NCBI GenBank assembly: GCA_003428585.1
Contig: QVQC01000032.1
Coordinates: forward strand, 1-64,000
Direction: 5' to 3'
Length of the DNA: 64,000 nucleotides
Source of the DNA: Nioella halotolerans
GTDB taxonomy: Bacteria > Pseudomonadota > Alphaproteobacteria > Rhodobacterales > Rhodobacteraceae
Shown here: one piece after another, positions 53,108-61,632 of the stretch
Layout: each line of letters begins with the position of its first letter
Numbering within the stretch: the stretch's first letter is position 1
The notes under the pieces: generated by a model
Told to the model about the DNA's origin: nothing
Databases searched by the model: none
Seen by the model: the letters and a program-made list of their open reading frames with translations, nothing else
Program-made: the position numbers and the translations under genes

Positions 53108-53824
53108 ATGGTAAAACCACCCGTGATCGGCATTCTCGAAACCGGGCGCCCGCCCGCGGAGCTGGCGCCGGAGCATGGAAATTATCCAGACATGGTACGA
53201 TCTTGGCTTGATCTTCCGGGGGCGGAATTCCGCAGTTTCGCGGTGCTGGACGGCGAGATCCCGCAAGACCCGGTGGCGGCTGACCTTTGGGTGATCACCG
53301 GGTCGAAATTCGGCGTCTACGAAGGGCATGACTGGATCGCCCCGGCGGAGGCTTTCATCCGCGCCTGCCAGGGCGCGGCCGTGCCCATGGTCGGCATCTG
53401 TTTCGGTCACCAGTTGATCGCGCAGGCGCTTGGCGGGGTGGTCGAGAAATCGGATCGCGGTTGGGGCCTTGGCGTGCATCGCTACGCGCCGGTGAACTGG
53501 CCTGCCGGTCTTGGCCAAGTGCCTGAAACGATTGCGCTTCAGGCGTTCCACCAGGACCAGGTGATCACCCCCCCAAAGGACGCCGAAACCATCGCGGAAA
53601 GCGAGTTCTGCCCCTACGCGGCCCTGTGGTATCCCGGCTTCGCGCTGACGGTTCAGGGGCATCCGGAATTCGACAAACCCTTCACGCGGGATCTTCTGGA
53701 GTCGCGGCGCGGCGCCGTGCGCGATGACGCCCTCGTGGACACGGCAATGGCCAGCATGGCGCGGGCGGTGACGCGGGTCGACCTCGCGCGGATCGTGCGC
53801 GACCACCTGCTTCAAACCGCCTGA
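53108..53824 (+). CDS. Class I glutamine amidotransferase (possible gamma-glutamyl-GABA hydrolase)
   Basis: A 238-residue class I glutaminase-fold protein. The nucleophile Cys is in GICFGHQ and the His in VQGHPEF. In place of PuuD it could hydrolyse gamma-glutamyl-GABA to GABA and glutamate, completing the pathway of this operon. GuaA-like single-domain amidotransferases of this type are also annotated as type 1; the polyamine role rests on context. Last gene of the plus-strand operon, followed by the repeat array at 53842. Confidence 0.82.
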   Translation: MVKPPVIGILETGRPPAELAPEHGNYPDMVRSWLDLPGAEFRSFAVLDGEIPQDPVAADLWVITGSKFGVYEGHDWIAPAEAFIRACQGAAVPMVGICFGHQLIAQALGGVVEKSDRGWGLGVHRYAPVNWPAGLGQVPETIALQAFHQDQVITPPKDAETIAESEFCPYAALWYPGFALTVQGHPEFDKPFTRDLLESRRGAVRDDALVDTAMASMARAVTRVDLARIVRDHLLQTA

Positions 53825-53841
53825 AAGCAGGGGGCGCCCGC

Positions 53842-53885
53842 CGTGCACCGGGCGTGCACCCCCCGTACACCCCGCGTGCAGATGC
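53842..53885. repeat. 11-bp tandem repeat array, copy C
   Basis: Units read CGTGCACCGGG, CGTGCACCCCC, CGTACACCCCG and CGTGCAGATGC, 18-61 bases after the amidotransferase stop. Preceded, as in copy A, by GGGGCGCC. Same family as 4077-4120 and 19015-19058. The remainder of the 170-base gap before 53995 shows nothing else. Confidence 0.85.
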
Positions 53886-53994
53886 GCGCGCCCCGGACGA
53901 GCGGTCCGCCAAGGGGCGCGGGCGCGCGGACCGCGACACTGCGCCGATGCGTGGCGCTTGCGAAAACGTGCCGGGCGCGACGGAAAGGGCCGGA

Positions 53995-54969
53995 ATGGAA
54001 CATGGACTTGCTGAACGCTACGCCCGCTTCGCCCGTTTCGAGGCAGCCGGGCAATCACCGCTTTACGAGGCTCTGGCGTGGCATGTCAGCCAATCGCAAG
54101 CGGCGCTCGACTTCCTGTCCCGGTTGCCGCCGGACCGGCAACAGCCGAATCTTCTGTTCGCGGCGATCCGCCACGCAACCGGCGGGACGGTCGCGCCATC
54201 GGACATGACGGCAACCCTGAACGCGCGGTCCGACGCGATTGCCGCCGTCATGATGGCGCGCACCACCCAGACCAACGAGCCGGGGCGTTGTGCCGTGCTG
54301 ATGCCCGTCCTGTCCCGGATCCCGGGCCCGATCGCCCTGATAGAGGTTGGCGCGTCGGCGGGACTCTGCCTGTTGCCGGACGCCTACGGCTACGCGTGGG
54401 GGCAGCATTTTCTGCCGCCGCCATCCCTGCCCGGGGCGGCGGCCCCGACCTTCACCTGCGATGCATCGGACAAGACGCCCCTGCCGTTCCGACACCCCGA
54501 GATCGCATGGCGGGCGGGGCTGGATCTCAACCCGCTCGATCTGCGCCACGCGGCGGACGTGGCGTGGCTGGAAAGCCTTGTCTGGCCGGAACACGAGGCC
54601 CGGCTGGCACGCCTGCGGGCGGCGAGTGCCGTCGCAAGGGAGGCCCCGCCCCGGGTCGAGGCCGGCGACCTGATGCAGGATCTGCCCGCGCTGATCGCAG
54701 AGGCACCCCGCGAGGCAACGATCGTCGTTTTCCACACGGCGGTTCTGGCTTATGTGCGCGACCAAGCCGACCGCGACAGGTTTGCCGATCTTGTGCAAGG
54801 CACGGGCGCGGTATGGATCAGCAATGAAGGGCCGCGCGTTTTTCCGCAGTTCGCGGCGGGGCTGCACGGGCGGCGCGAAAACATGTTCCTTTTGGCCGCC
54901 AACGGCGCGCCGCTGGCATGGACGGGGCCGCACGGTCAGGCGATCGACTGGATCGGCCCGAACGTCTGA
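53995..54969 (+). CDS. DUF2332 family protein
   Basis: A 324-residue protein with family text ERYARFARFEAAGQSPLYEALA, GASAGLCLLPDAYGYAW and ISNEGPRVFPQFA. DUF2332 has a methyltransferase-like overall layout but no proven activity. ATG 53995 follows GGAAAGGGC; earlier in-frame Mets fall in the repeat region. Monocistronic. Confidence 0.85.
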   Translation: MEHGLAERYARFARFEAAGQSPLYEALAWHVSQSQAALDFLSRLPPDRQQPNLLFAAIRHATGGTVAPSDMTATLNARSDAIAAVMMARTTQTNEPGRCAVLMPVLSRIPGPIALIEVGASAGLCLLPDAYGYAWGQHFLPPPSLPGAAAPTFTCDASDKTPLPFRHPEIAWRAGLDLNPLDLRHAADVAWLESLVWPEHEARLARLRAASAVAREAPPRVEAGDLMQDLPALIAEAPREATIVVFHTAVLAYVRDQADRDRFADLVQGTGAVWISNEGPRVFPQFAAGLHGRRENMFLLAANGAPLAWTGPHGQAIDWIGPNV

Positions 54970-54982
54970 CGGCACAGGGTCG

Positions 54983-55018
54983 ACGGTTGGGCGGGGCGTT
55001 TGCCCCGTCTACAACCGT
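54983..55018. terminator. Bidirectional terminator between DUF2332 and NUDIX genes
   Basis: ACGGTTG (54983-54989) pairs with CAACCGT (55012-55018) and, inside, CGGGGC (54992-54997) pairs with GCCCCG (55002-55007) around GTTT. The element overlaps the last codons of the minus-strand NUDIX gene. Imperfect but compact; serves the convergent pair. Confidence 0.5.
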
Positions 55019-55704
55019 TCGAAGCGGCTGATCTCGCCGGTATTGTTGAAGAAAGGCACGCCCGGCTGGTCGGTGCCGTTCAGGGCTGCGTTGATTTCCG
55101 CCAGCACCACCTCGGTGATGAAGGGCATGTCGATGGCGCGCGCCTCTTCCAGCGGCACCCATTGCAGGTGTGACAATTCATCCTCGGCGCGGGTGAAATC
55201 GTCGGGGTCATTGGCCAGCCGTTCCGCCTCGGCCATGAAGAAGCGCGCATCGAAGCGGCGCGGGCGGCCCGGCGGGGTGATCGCGCGAAACACGAAGCGC
55301 AGCGCCGCGCCATCGGGCAGGTGGCCGGTGGCAAGATAGCCACGCCAGCCGCGGGGGGCGACGAGGCTGCCCGCGCGCGCATCCCGCGCGCCGAGGAGTA
55401 GCCCGGTTTCTTCCCAAAGCTCGCGCGTGGCGGCGGCAAGCAGTGGTTCGGGCGGCAGGGTGCTGTGGCGGGCAAGGGCGGTGCGGCAGGCCGGTCCGGC
55501 GGGGCGCGCCAACGGGATCAAGGCATCGACCGCGTCGACCGCGCCGCCGGGAAAGACGAATTTGGAGGGCATGAACACCGCCGAGTGCCCCCGCTGCCCC
55601 ATCAGGACACGCGGGCGCGTGGTCGTGTCGCGCACCATGACGATGGTCGCGGCATCGCGGATCGGCGGCGCCTCGTTCAAAACCCGTGCATCCGCTTGGC
55701 CCAT
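55009..55704 (-). CDS. NUDIX hydrolase
   Basis: A 231-residue pyrophosphohydrolase of the NUDT7/8-like group. The Nudix box reads in part AATRELWEETGLLLG with the essential REL-WEE core; GHSAVFMPSKFVFPGGAVD precedes it. Substrate could be CoA derivatives or nucleotides. The ATG at 55704 overlaps the DUF983 gene by 28 bases; a TTG at 55680 touching the DUF983 stop is an alternative start. Confidence 0.88.
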   Translation of the reverse strand: MGQADARVLNEAPPIRDAATIVMVRDTTTRPRVLMGQRGHSAVFMPSKFVFPGGAVDAVDALIPLARPAGPACRTALARHSTLPPEPLLAAATRELWEETGLLLGARDARAGSLVAPRGWRGYLATGHLPDGAALRFVFRAITPPGRPRRFDARFFMAEAERLANDPDDFTRAEDELSHLQWVPLEEARAIDMPFITEVVLAEINAALNGTDQPGVPFFNNTGEISRFERL

Positions 55705-56069
55705 TGCAGGCCGACGAAGGCCCCCTTGAGCCGTGGCAGCAGGTAGAGCGACAGCGCCGTCGCGCCAAGCGTGAAGCCGATCGCCATTTCCCACGGGCCG
55801 GGACGGTAGGCGATGAAGACATGCAGCATGGTCGCCACCGCAAGGTGCCCCACGATCAGGATGGTGACATAGGCCGGGCCGTCATCGGCGCGGGCCTTGC
55901 TGAGGTCGAGGCCGCATTCCTCGCATTCCGATTTCAGCGTCAGGTACCCCCTGAGCACATGCCCCTTGCCGCAATTGGGGCAACGGCGGCGCCAGCCGGT
56001 GCGCACGGCGGGCCAGAACGGACGCTCGGCCGCTTGGCGGGGATCGGTGGGGGAGTCTGTAGGGACCAT
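55677..56069 (-). CDS. DUF983 family membrane protein
   Basis: A 130-residue protein with a rubredoxin-like zinc pair (CPNCGKG and CEECGLD) followed by two transmembrane segments (VTILIVGHLAVATMLHVFIAY and IGFTLGATALSLYLLP). Some DUF983 proteins lie near cytochrome oxidase genes, but none is here. ATG 56069 has GGAGG eight bases before it. Function unknown. Confidence 0.88.
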   Translation of the reverse strand: MVPTDSPTDPRQAAERPFWPAVRTGWRRRCPNCGKGHVLRGYLTLKSECEECGLDLSKARADDGPAYVTILIVGHLAVATMLHVFIAYRPGPWEMAIGFTLGATALSLYLLPRLKGAFVGLQWAKRMHGF

Positions 56070-56252
56070 GGGCGGCCTCCTTGGTGCAGGCAGGGTAACG
56101 TCGTCGCTGTATCTAGCGCGCCCGCGCGTGCCGCGAAAGGCCGGGCAGCCGCGGCAAAACCACCTTTCGGCGCCAGCACGGGAAAATAATGCGACGGAAC
56201 GCGCGGCCCGGCGCGTGCAAAGACCATGAAACCAACCACAGGAGAGACGGAA

Positions 56253-56813
56253 ATGTCGATGAAAACCACCTTGATGCTGGGCGCCCTGATCCCCCTTGGC
56301 CTTGCCGTCAGCCTGCCCGTTGCCGCGATGGGGCCGGGGGCCGGGCCGGGCCACGAACGCCCCGCCTTTTCCGAGCTTGACGTCAATGGCGACGGCGAGC
56401 TGACGCTGGACGAGATGATGACGCATCGCGATGCGCGTTTTGCCGAGGCCGACAGCGATGGCGACGGCAGCCTCAGCCGTGACGAAATGATCGCCGCCGC
56501 CATGGGCCGGGTCGAGGCAAGGATCGACCGCATGATGGCGCGCTTTGACGATGATGAAAACGGCCTGCTGAGTGCGAACGAGATGGACGATATGCGCCCG
56601 CGCGGCCCCATGATGGAGCGCGCTTTCGCCCGCATGGACAGCGATGGCGACGGCGCGATCAGCGAGGCGGAGTTCGACGAGATGACCGGGCGCATGATGC
56701 AGCGCCGGGGCGGGTATGGCGAAGGCCGTGGTCACGGCATGCAAGATGGCGAGGGCCGCGGCCGTCACGGCGGCGGACAGGGCCATGGCCGGGGCTGGTC
56801 GAACGACGACTGA
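56253..56813 (+). CDS. EF-hand calcium-binding protein, exported
   Basis: A 186-residue secreted protein. A signal peptide (MKTTLMLGALIPLGLAVSLPVAA) is followed by four EF-hand loops: DVNGDGELTLDE, DSDGDGSLSRDE, DDDENGLLSANE and DSDGDGAISEAE. The C-terminus is a Gly/Arg/His-rich tail. ATG 56253 has GGAGA upstream. Lies 262 bases before an ECF sigma operon that ends in a metal-sensor-like protein; a shared role in metal or envelope stress is inferred. Confidence 0.88.
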   Translation: MSMKTTLMLGALIPLGLAVSLPVAAMGPGAGPGHERPAFSELDVNGDGELTLDEMMTHRDARFAEADSDGDGSLSRDEMIAAAMGRVEARIDRMMARFDDDENGLLSANEMDDMRPRGPMMERAFARMDSDGDGAISEAEFDEMTGRMMQRRGGYGEGRGHGMQDGEGRGRHGGGQGHGRGWSNDD

Positions 56814-57027
56814 GCCTGAATTTGACCGGGGCGTGGTCGGTTGACTTGGGCCGGGTCGGCCCGCCCCGCCTGTTCGCGGGCCGGGCGGGCGACTGTCCGG
56901 CATGCGACGAACGGAGTCCGGTCCTGTCGAACCGCGATCGTCACGAAGGTCGGTTCCGCAGGACGAAGGCAACGTGGCGTTGGGCATGGGTCCGCGCGGC
57001 CTGCACCACGCCGCGCCAAGCGCTGCC

Positions 57028-57051
57028 AACCGTTTGCGGGTATCTTCTGTC
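57028..57051 (+). promoter_or_regulatory. Candidate ECF promoter before the second sigma factor
   Basis: AACC (57028-57031), a 16-base spacer and TGTC (57048-57051), 25 bases before the ATG of the ECF gene. This matches the loose ECF pattern (AAC...CGTC) and would be autoregulatory. The rest of the 262-base gap (56814-57075) shows no gene. Tentative. Confidence 0.35.
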
Positions 57052-57075
57052 GGGCCCCGATACTAGGACAGGAGA

Positions 57076-57660
57076 ATGGAGACCTTGGACGCCGATCTCG
57101 ACCCGCTTTCGGACGATGCGCTGATGGTGCTGTTCGCGAAAGGCGATGCCGGGGCGGCGCGGGTCCTGACAGCCCGCCTGCTGCCCCGGGTTCTGAGCCA
57201 TGCCGCCCGCGTTCTGGGCGACCGGGTCGAGGCCGAGGACGTGGCGCAGGAGGCCATGCTGAGACTTTGGCGCGCGGCGGCGGACTGGCAACCGGGGGGC
57301 GCCAAGCCCTCGACGTGGCTTTACCGGGTGACGGCGAACCTCGCGGTGGACCGGCTGCGCAAGTCGGGCCGCGCGGTGGGGCTGGACGACGGCCCCGAGC
57401 CCGAGGATGATGCACCGGGACCCGAGGACCGATTGCAACGGGCGGGCCGAATGGCGGCGCTGGACGCGGCGCTGGCCCGGCTGCCGGAACGTCAGCGGCA
57501 GGCGGTTGTGCTGCGCCATGTCGAGGGGTTGTCGAACCCCGAGATTTCCGAGGTGCTCGGCATCGGTGTCGAGGCGGTGGAAAGCCCGACCGCGCGCGGC
57601 AAGCGTGCATTGGCCAAACGGCTGGCCGGACAGAAGGAGGCGCTTGGATATGACCGATGA
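57076..57660 (+). CDS. ECF RNA polymerase sigma factor
   Basis: A 194-residue sigma-70 family factor. Region 2: RVEAEDVAQEAMLRLWRAAADW and STWLYRVTANLAVDRLRK; region 4: LPERQRQAVVLRHVEGLSNPEISEVLGIGVEAVES. The recognition helix reads VESPTARGKRAL where SLL or SRL is usual, so a Pro lies in the helix. Followed by a small membrane protein whose gene overlaps it by eleven bases, the likely anti-sigma. Confidence 0.92.
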   Translation: METLDADLDPLSDDALMVLFAKGDAGAARVLTARLLPRVLSHAARVLGDRVEAEDVAQEAMLRLWRAAADWQPGGAKPSTWLYRVTANLAVDRLRKSGRAVGLDDGPEPEDDAPGPEDRLQRAGRMAALDAALARLPERQRQAVVLRHVEGLSNPEISEVLGIGVEAVESPTARGKRALAKRLAGQKEALGYDR

Positions 57661-58000
57661 CAGGGACGAGATCGAGGACATCCTCGCCGCCGCGCGTGAT
57701 GCAAACCGACCCTCCGACGATCTGGTCGCGCGGGTGCTGGCCGATGCGGCGGCGGTGCAGGCGGCGTCTTCGGCCCCGGCGGGTCGCCCGGCGCGGTGGC
57801 GCCTTGCATGGCCCGCGCTTGGCGGCTGGCTGGGCGCCGGCGGGCTGGCGGCGGCGGCGGCCGCGGGTCTGTTCATCGGGGTGGCGGCGCCGGACCGGGT
57901 GGACAGCGCGCTTGGCGGGCAATTGTCGGCGCTCGGACTGGTGCAGACCGACGATCTGCTGCCGGGGCTGGCCTATCTCTTGCCGGGCGAAGGAGGCTAG
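57650..58000 (+). CDS. Small membrane protein, probable anti-sigma factor
   Basis: A 116-residue protein with an acidic N-terminus (MTDDRDEIEDILAAAR), one transmembrane segment around residues 56-78 (GGWLGAGGLAAAAAAGLFIGVAA) and a short periplasmic tail. Start ATG 57650 follows AAGGAGG and overlaps the sigma gene by eleven bases. Size, topology and coupling fit an anti-sigma factor, but no zinc motif is present. Inference from context. Confidence 0.72.
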   Translation: MTDDRDEIEDILAAARDANRPSDDLVARVLADAAAVQAASSAPAGRPARWRLAWPALGGWLGAGGLAAAAAAGLFIGVAAPDRVDSALGGQLSALGLVQTDDLLPGLAYLLPGEGG

Positions 58001-58003
58001 GCG

Positions 58004-58501
58004 ATGAGCAACGAGACGAAAGCCGCGCCGCGGCGTGCGGGCCGGGGGGTGAAGATCGCCCTCGGGGTGAGCCTTGCGGTCAACCTTCTGGTCCTCGGCG
58101 CGGTCGGCGGCGCGGTGCTGAGCGGTGGGCCGGACGGGCGGATGCATGACCGGCTGGACATGATGCGCAGCCTCGGGCTGGGGCCCTTGGGGATGGCGCT
58201 GCACCGCGACGACCGCGACGAGATCGCGGCGCGCATCGCCGCCGACCGCGCGGACCTGCAGGGCGCGCGGCGCGCGCTGCTGGAGGCGACGCTGGCCTTC
58301 AGCGCGGCGGTGACCGCTGACCCCTTCGACCGGGCGGCGGCGGCAGCGGCGCTCGAGGCGCAGCGCGGCCATGTCGCGGGGCTACAGGAACGCGGGCACG
58401 CGGCGCTACTGGACCAGTTGGAGGCGATGCCGCAAGCGGCGCGCGAGGCGTTTGCAGATCGGCTGCGCCGGGCGCTCAACCGTCACCGCGAACACCGCTG
58501 A
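58004..58501 (+). CDS. Periplasmic heavy-metal-sensor-like protein (Metal_resist type)
   Basis: A 165-residue protein with a transmembrane anchor at residues 17-42 and a long helical periplasmic region (ARRALLEATLAFSAAVTAD... RGHVAGLQERGHAALLDQL), as in CnrX/Spy-like Metal_resist proteins. Few Cys or Met but some His. It probably reports on metals or envelope state to the adjacent sigma/anti-sigma pair. Starts three bases after the previous gene. Confidence 0.78.
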   Translation: MSNETKAAPRRAGRGVKIALGVSLAVNLLVLGAVGGAVLSGGPDGRMHDRLDMMRSLGLGPLGMALHRDDRDEIAARIAADRADLQGARRALLEATLAFSAAVTADPFDRAAAAAALEAQRGHVAGLQERGHAALLDQLEAMPQAAREAFADRLRRALNRHREHR

Positions 58502-58512
58502 ACGCTTGCGCG

Positions 58513-59886
58513 TCAGGCGGCCGATGCGGAGGTCGAAACCGTGACGAGGTTGCGCCCGTCCGACTTGGAGCCGTAGAGCGCGCGGTCGGCGCGGGCGATC
58601 ACCTCGGCGCCGGATTCGCCGCCGCCGTGGCACATGGCGAGCCCGACGCTCATCGTCACGGGGACCGGCCCGGCAGCGCCGGCGATGGTCACCGGCTGGC
58701 CGCCGACCGCCGCGCGCAGGCATTCGGCGCGGTCAAGCGCGCTGTCGCAATCGATGTCGCGCAGGGCGACGAGGAACTCCTCCCCCCCCAGCCGGGCCAG
58801 CAGGTCGGCGGGACGCAGCGCGTCGCGCAGCCGCCTTGCCACCTCGGCCAGAACGGCGTCGCCTGCGGCATGGCCATGGGTGTCGTTCACGGATTTGAAA
58901 TGGTCGAGGTCGAGCATCATCACCGCCACCCCGCGCCCCGGCGTGGCCAGCATCCGCGCCAGCCGGCGCAGCGCGTAGCGGCGATTGTGCAGCCCCGTCA
59001 GGCTGTCGGTGACGGCCAGTTCCAGCCCTGCCGCCACCGCGTCGCGCAGCCGGTCGGACTGGCGCTTGCGGCGCAGCTGTGTCTGGATGCGCAGCGCCAG
59101 TTCCTCTGCGTCGAACGGGTCATAAAGGATATCGCCGGCGCCCAGATCAAGCGCCACCGCGCCGCGTTCGTCGTCGCCCGGCGGCAGGATCATCAGCGCC
59201 GCCGCGTGGCGCGAGGCGGGGCGCGAGCGCAGGTCGGACAGCAGGCGCAGCCCCTCGTTCCGCGCGGCCAGATCGGCGGCGATGACGTGGACATCGGGCG
59301 CTTGGTCCGGGTCCTGCCCCTGAAGTGCCTGTTCGCGCGGCACGACCTCCAGCCGGTCCTTTAGGCGGCCCGACAAGGCCCGTTTCCATGCCAGCCCGGT
59401 GGCCGCGTCGGGCGCCACCAGCGCGACCCGGCCCGGCGCGGCATAGCCGGTGCCTGCCTCGGAAAACCCCAGCCCTGCGCAGGAGTCCTCGCGAAGGTGC
59501 AATTCCTGCTGGATGTCGCTGGCACGCAACAGCGACCGAACGCGCGCGAGCAGCGTCACCTCGTCCACAGGTTTTGTCAGGAAATCGTCGGCGCCGCCCT
59601 GAAGCCCGGCCATCTTGTTGGCGCGGTCGCTGAGCGCGGTGATCAGGATGATGGGGATATCGGCGGTTGCCGGATCGGCCTTCAGGCGGCGGCAAACCTC
59701 CACCCCCGTCATGTCGGGCATCATCACGTCGAGCAGGATGAGATCGGGAAGCTCGGCCCGCGCCAAGTCCAGCGCGGCAGAACCGCAATCGGCCTGCAAC
59801 ACCGAGTAGCAGGCCGCGGTGAGCTTTACCTTCATCACGATGCGATTGGTGGCAACATCGTCCACGATCAGAATGCGCCCTGTCAT
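58513..59886 (-). CDS. PleD-like response regulator diguanylate cyclase
   Basis: A 457-residue protein with an N-terminal receiver (ILIVDDVATNRIVM; phospho-Asp in LILLDVMMPDM), a second, degenerate receiver-like region (~155-285) and a C-terminal GGDEF domain. The active site is GGEEF and the RxxD inhibitory site lies five residues before it (RPAD). It should make cyclic di-GMP in response to phosphorylation. ATG 59886 gives the conserved MTGRILIVDD start. No histidine kinase is adjacent. Confidence 0.93.
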   Translation of the reverse strand: MTGRILIVDDVATNRIVMKVKLTAACYSVLQADCGSAALDLARAELPDLILLDVMMPDMTGVEVCRRLKADPATADIPIILITALSDRANKMAGLQGGADDFLTKPVDEVTLLARVRSLLRASDIQQELHLREDSCAGLGFSEAGTGYAAPGRVALVAPDAATGLAWKRALSGRLKDRLEVVPREQALQGQDPDQAPDVHVIAADLAARNEGLRLLSDLRSRPASRHAAALMILPPGDDERGAVALDLGAGDILYDPFDAEELALRIQTQLRRKRQSDRLRDAVAAGLELAVTDSLTGLHNRRYALRRLARMLATPGRGVAVMMLDLDHFKSVNDTHGHAAGDAVLAEVARRLRDALRPADLLARLGGEEFLVALRDIDCDSALDRAECLRAAVGGQPVTIAGAAGPVPVTMSVGLAMCHGGGESGAEVIARADRALYGSKSDGRNLVTVSTSASAA

Positions 59887-59978
59887 CGAAAGCTCCGCCG
59901 CTGGTTTATCTCTGGGCTTTGCTCGACTATGACCCTCAAAGGTTAACAAAGCCTTTAACACCGGGGAGTCGCGCAATC

Positions 59979-60257
59979 ATGCAGCAGGACCGCGCCGAAG
60001 AGATCGCGCTTGTGGCGCTTGGCTGGCTGGCGGGCAACGAGGATTTGCTGCCGGTCTTCATGGGCGCCAGCGGGGCCAGCCTTGCCGATCTGCGCGCCGG
60101 CGCGGCCGACCCGGCCTTCCTTGGCTCGGTGCTCGATTTCATACTGATGGACGACGCCTGGGTGATTGCCTGCTGCGAGGCGAGCGGCATGGCTTGCGAA
60201 ACGCTGATGCACGCGCGCCAGACGCTACCGGGCGGTGCATTGCCGAACTGGACCTGA
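59979..60257 (+). CDS. DUF3572 family protein
   Basis: A 92-residue all-helical protein with family text EEIALVALGWLAGNEDLLPVFMGASG. No signal peptide or membrane span. Start ATG 59979, 93 bases divergent from the diguanylate cyclase gene. Commonly found next to PleD-like genes in alphaproteobacteria; function unknown. Confidence 0.85.
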   Translation: MQQDRAEEIALVALGWLAGNEDLLPVFMGASGASLADLRAGAADPAFLGSVLDFILMDDAWVIACCEASGMACETLMHARQTLPGGALPNWT

Positions 60258-60267
60258 CGACCCGAAT

Positions 60268-60723
60268 TCAGCTTTCGCCGGTTCCCGCCTCGCCGTCGCA
60301 CAGCTTGCCCAGTAGGCGCTTCAGTTCCGCGCGTTCGGGCTCCGTCAGCTTGGCGTTGAAATGGCGCATGTTCTCGGTGCAGATCGGAACCGCCTCGATC
60401 ATCCGGTCGTAGCCGGCATCGGTCATGGTGACCTCTGTGGTGCGCCGATCCTGCTGGCCGATGGCGCGGCTGATCAAGCCCTCGCTTTCCAGCGCGCGCA
60501 GGGCGCGCGACGTGGCGGTGCGGTCGATGCCGACGAAACTGGCGATATCGGAGGGGTTCTTGAGCCCCTCTTCGGCCACTGCCAGAAGGATGCACCAGCC
60601 GATCCGGGTCAGCCCGAAGGTCCGCAACCCTTCCTCGACCCGGCGTTCCACCAGCCGGGCGGCCAAGGTCGCATGATACCCGATGCTGTCATGCAGGCGA
60701 TATTTGGGGGCCAAGTCTTCCAT
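60268..60723 (-). CDS. MarR family transcriptional regulator
   Basis: A 151-residue winged-helix regulator (DIASFVGIDRTATSRALRALESEGLISRAIGQQDRRTTEVTMTDAG, the helix-turn-helix and wing). Ligand unknown. Minus strand, convergent with DUF3572 and divergent from the HAD gene with about 100 bases between. Confidence 0.9.
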   Translation of the reverse strand: MEDLAPKYRLHDSIGYHATLAARLVERRVEEGLRTFGLTRIGWCILLAVAEEGLKNPSDIASFVGIDRTATSRALRALESEGLISRAIGQQDRRTTEVTMTDAGYDRMIEAVPICTENMRHFNAKLTEPERAELKRLLGKLCDGEAGTGES

Positions 60724-60821
60724 GGTGCGTTAAGACAATATTACATGGTATGGGTCAAGTGCGGCTGGCGGGATGTGACAAAATTGTTACCGCTGCCGAC
60801 TATTTCACGGTTGGGGGCACG

Positions 60822-61577
60822 ATGATTTCCGCGATCCTGTTCGACAAGGACGGCACGCTGTTCGATTTCAACACCAGTTGGTCGGCATGGGCGCTGGATT
60901 TCCTGAACGCGCTTGCCGGGGGCGATCCGATGCGTGCCGAACGTCTTGCCGCGCGGATCGGTTTTGACTGGCACGCAGGCAGATTCCGGGCCGACAGTTG
61001 CGTGATCGCCGGAACCGATGCCGAGGCTGCAACGGCGCTGCTGCCGCTGCTGCCGGGGATGACCAAGGCGGCGCTGATCGCCCGGATCGCGCGTACAGCG
61101 GCCGAGGCGCCGATGGCCGAAGCCGTGCCGCTGGCGCCGTTTCTGGACGATCTGGCGGCGCGAGGGCTGCACCTTGGGGTGGCGACCAACGATTCCGAAT
61201 ACGCGGCGCGGGCGCATTTGCGCACGGCGCATATCCACGACCGGTTCGCGTTCATCGCGGGGGCCGACAGCGGCCATCGCGGCAAGCCCGACCCCGGCAT
61301 GTGCCTTGCCTTCGCGGCGGCGGTTGGGATCGCGCCGGAAAACATCCTGATGGTCGGCGACAGCCTGCACGACCTTCATGCGGGCCGCGCCGCGGGAATG
61401 CGCACGCTTGGCGTGCTGACCGGCATGGCACGTGCGGCGGAGCTTGCCCCGCATGCCGACATCGTCCTGCCCGATATCGGCGCGCTTGCGGACGTGCTGG
61501 GTCCGGGAAATCGCCTGAACACGACCGGTTCGGCGCGAAATTCGACGCAAACGGGATCACAATCCGTCGCTAACTGA
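60822..61577 (+). CDS. HAD-superfamily phosphatase (Gph-like)
   Basis: A 251-residue HAD subfamily IA hydrolase. Motif I FDKDGTLFDF near residue 7, motif II as GVATNDSE, and motifs III/IV in GKPDPGMC and VGDSLHDLHAG. Substrate is probably a small phosphate ester such as phosphoglycolate. ATG 60822 follows TTGGGGGC. Followed by the MttB-family gene after 55 bases. Confidence 0.88.
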   Translation: MISAILFDKDGTLFDFNTSWSAWALDFLNALAGGDPMRAERLAARIGFDWHAGRFRADSCVIAGTDAEAATALLPLLPGMTKAALIARIARTAAEAPMAEAVPLAPFLDDLAARGLHLGVATNDSEYAARAHLRTAHIHDRFAFIAGADSGHRGKPDPGMCLAFAAAVGIAPENILMVGDSLHDLHAGRAAGMRTLGVLTGMARAAELAPHADIVLPDIGALADVLGPGNRLNTTGSARNSTQTGSQSVAN

Positions 61578-61632
61578 AAACTTCGCGCCCGGTCGCTCCT
61601 CCATCCTGATCCGAACAGCAATGGAGACAGCA

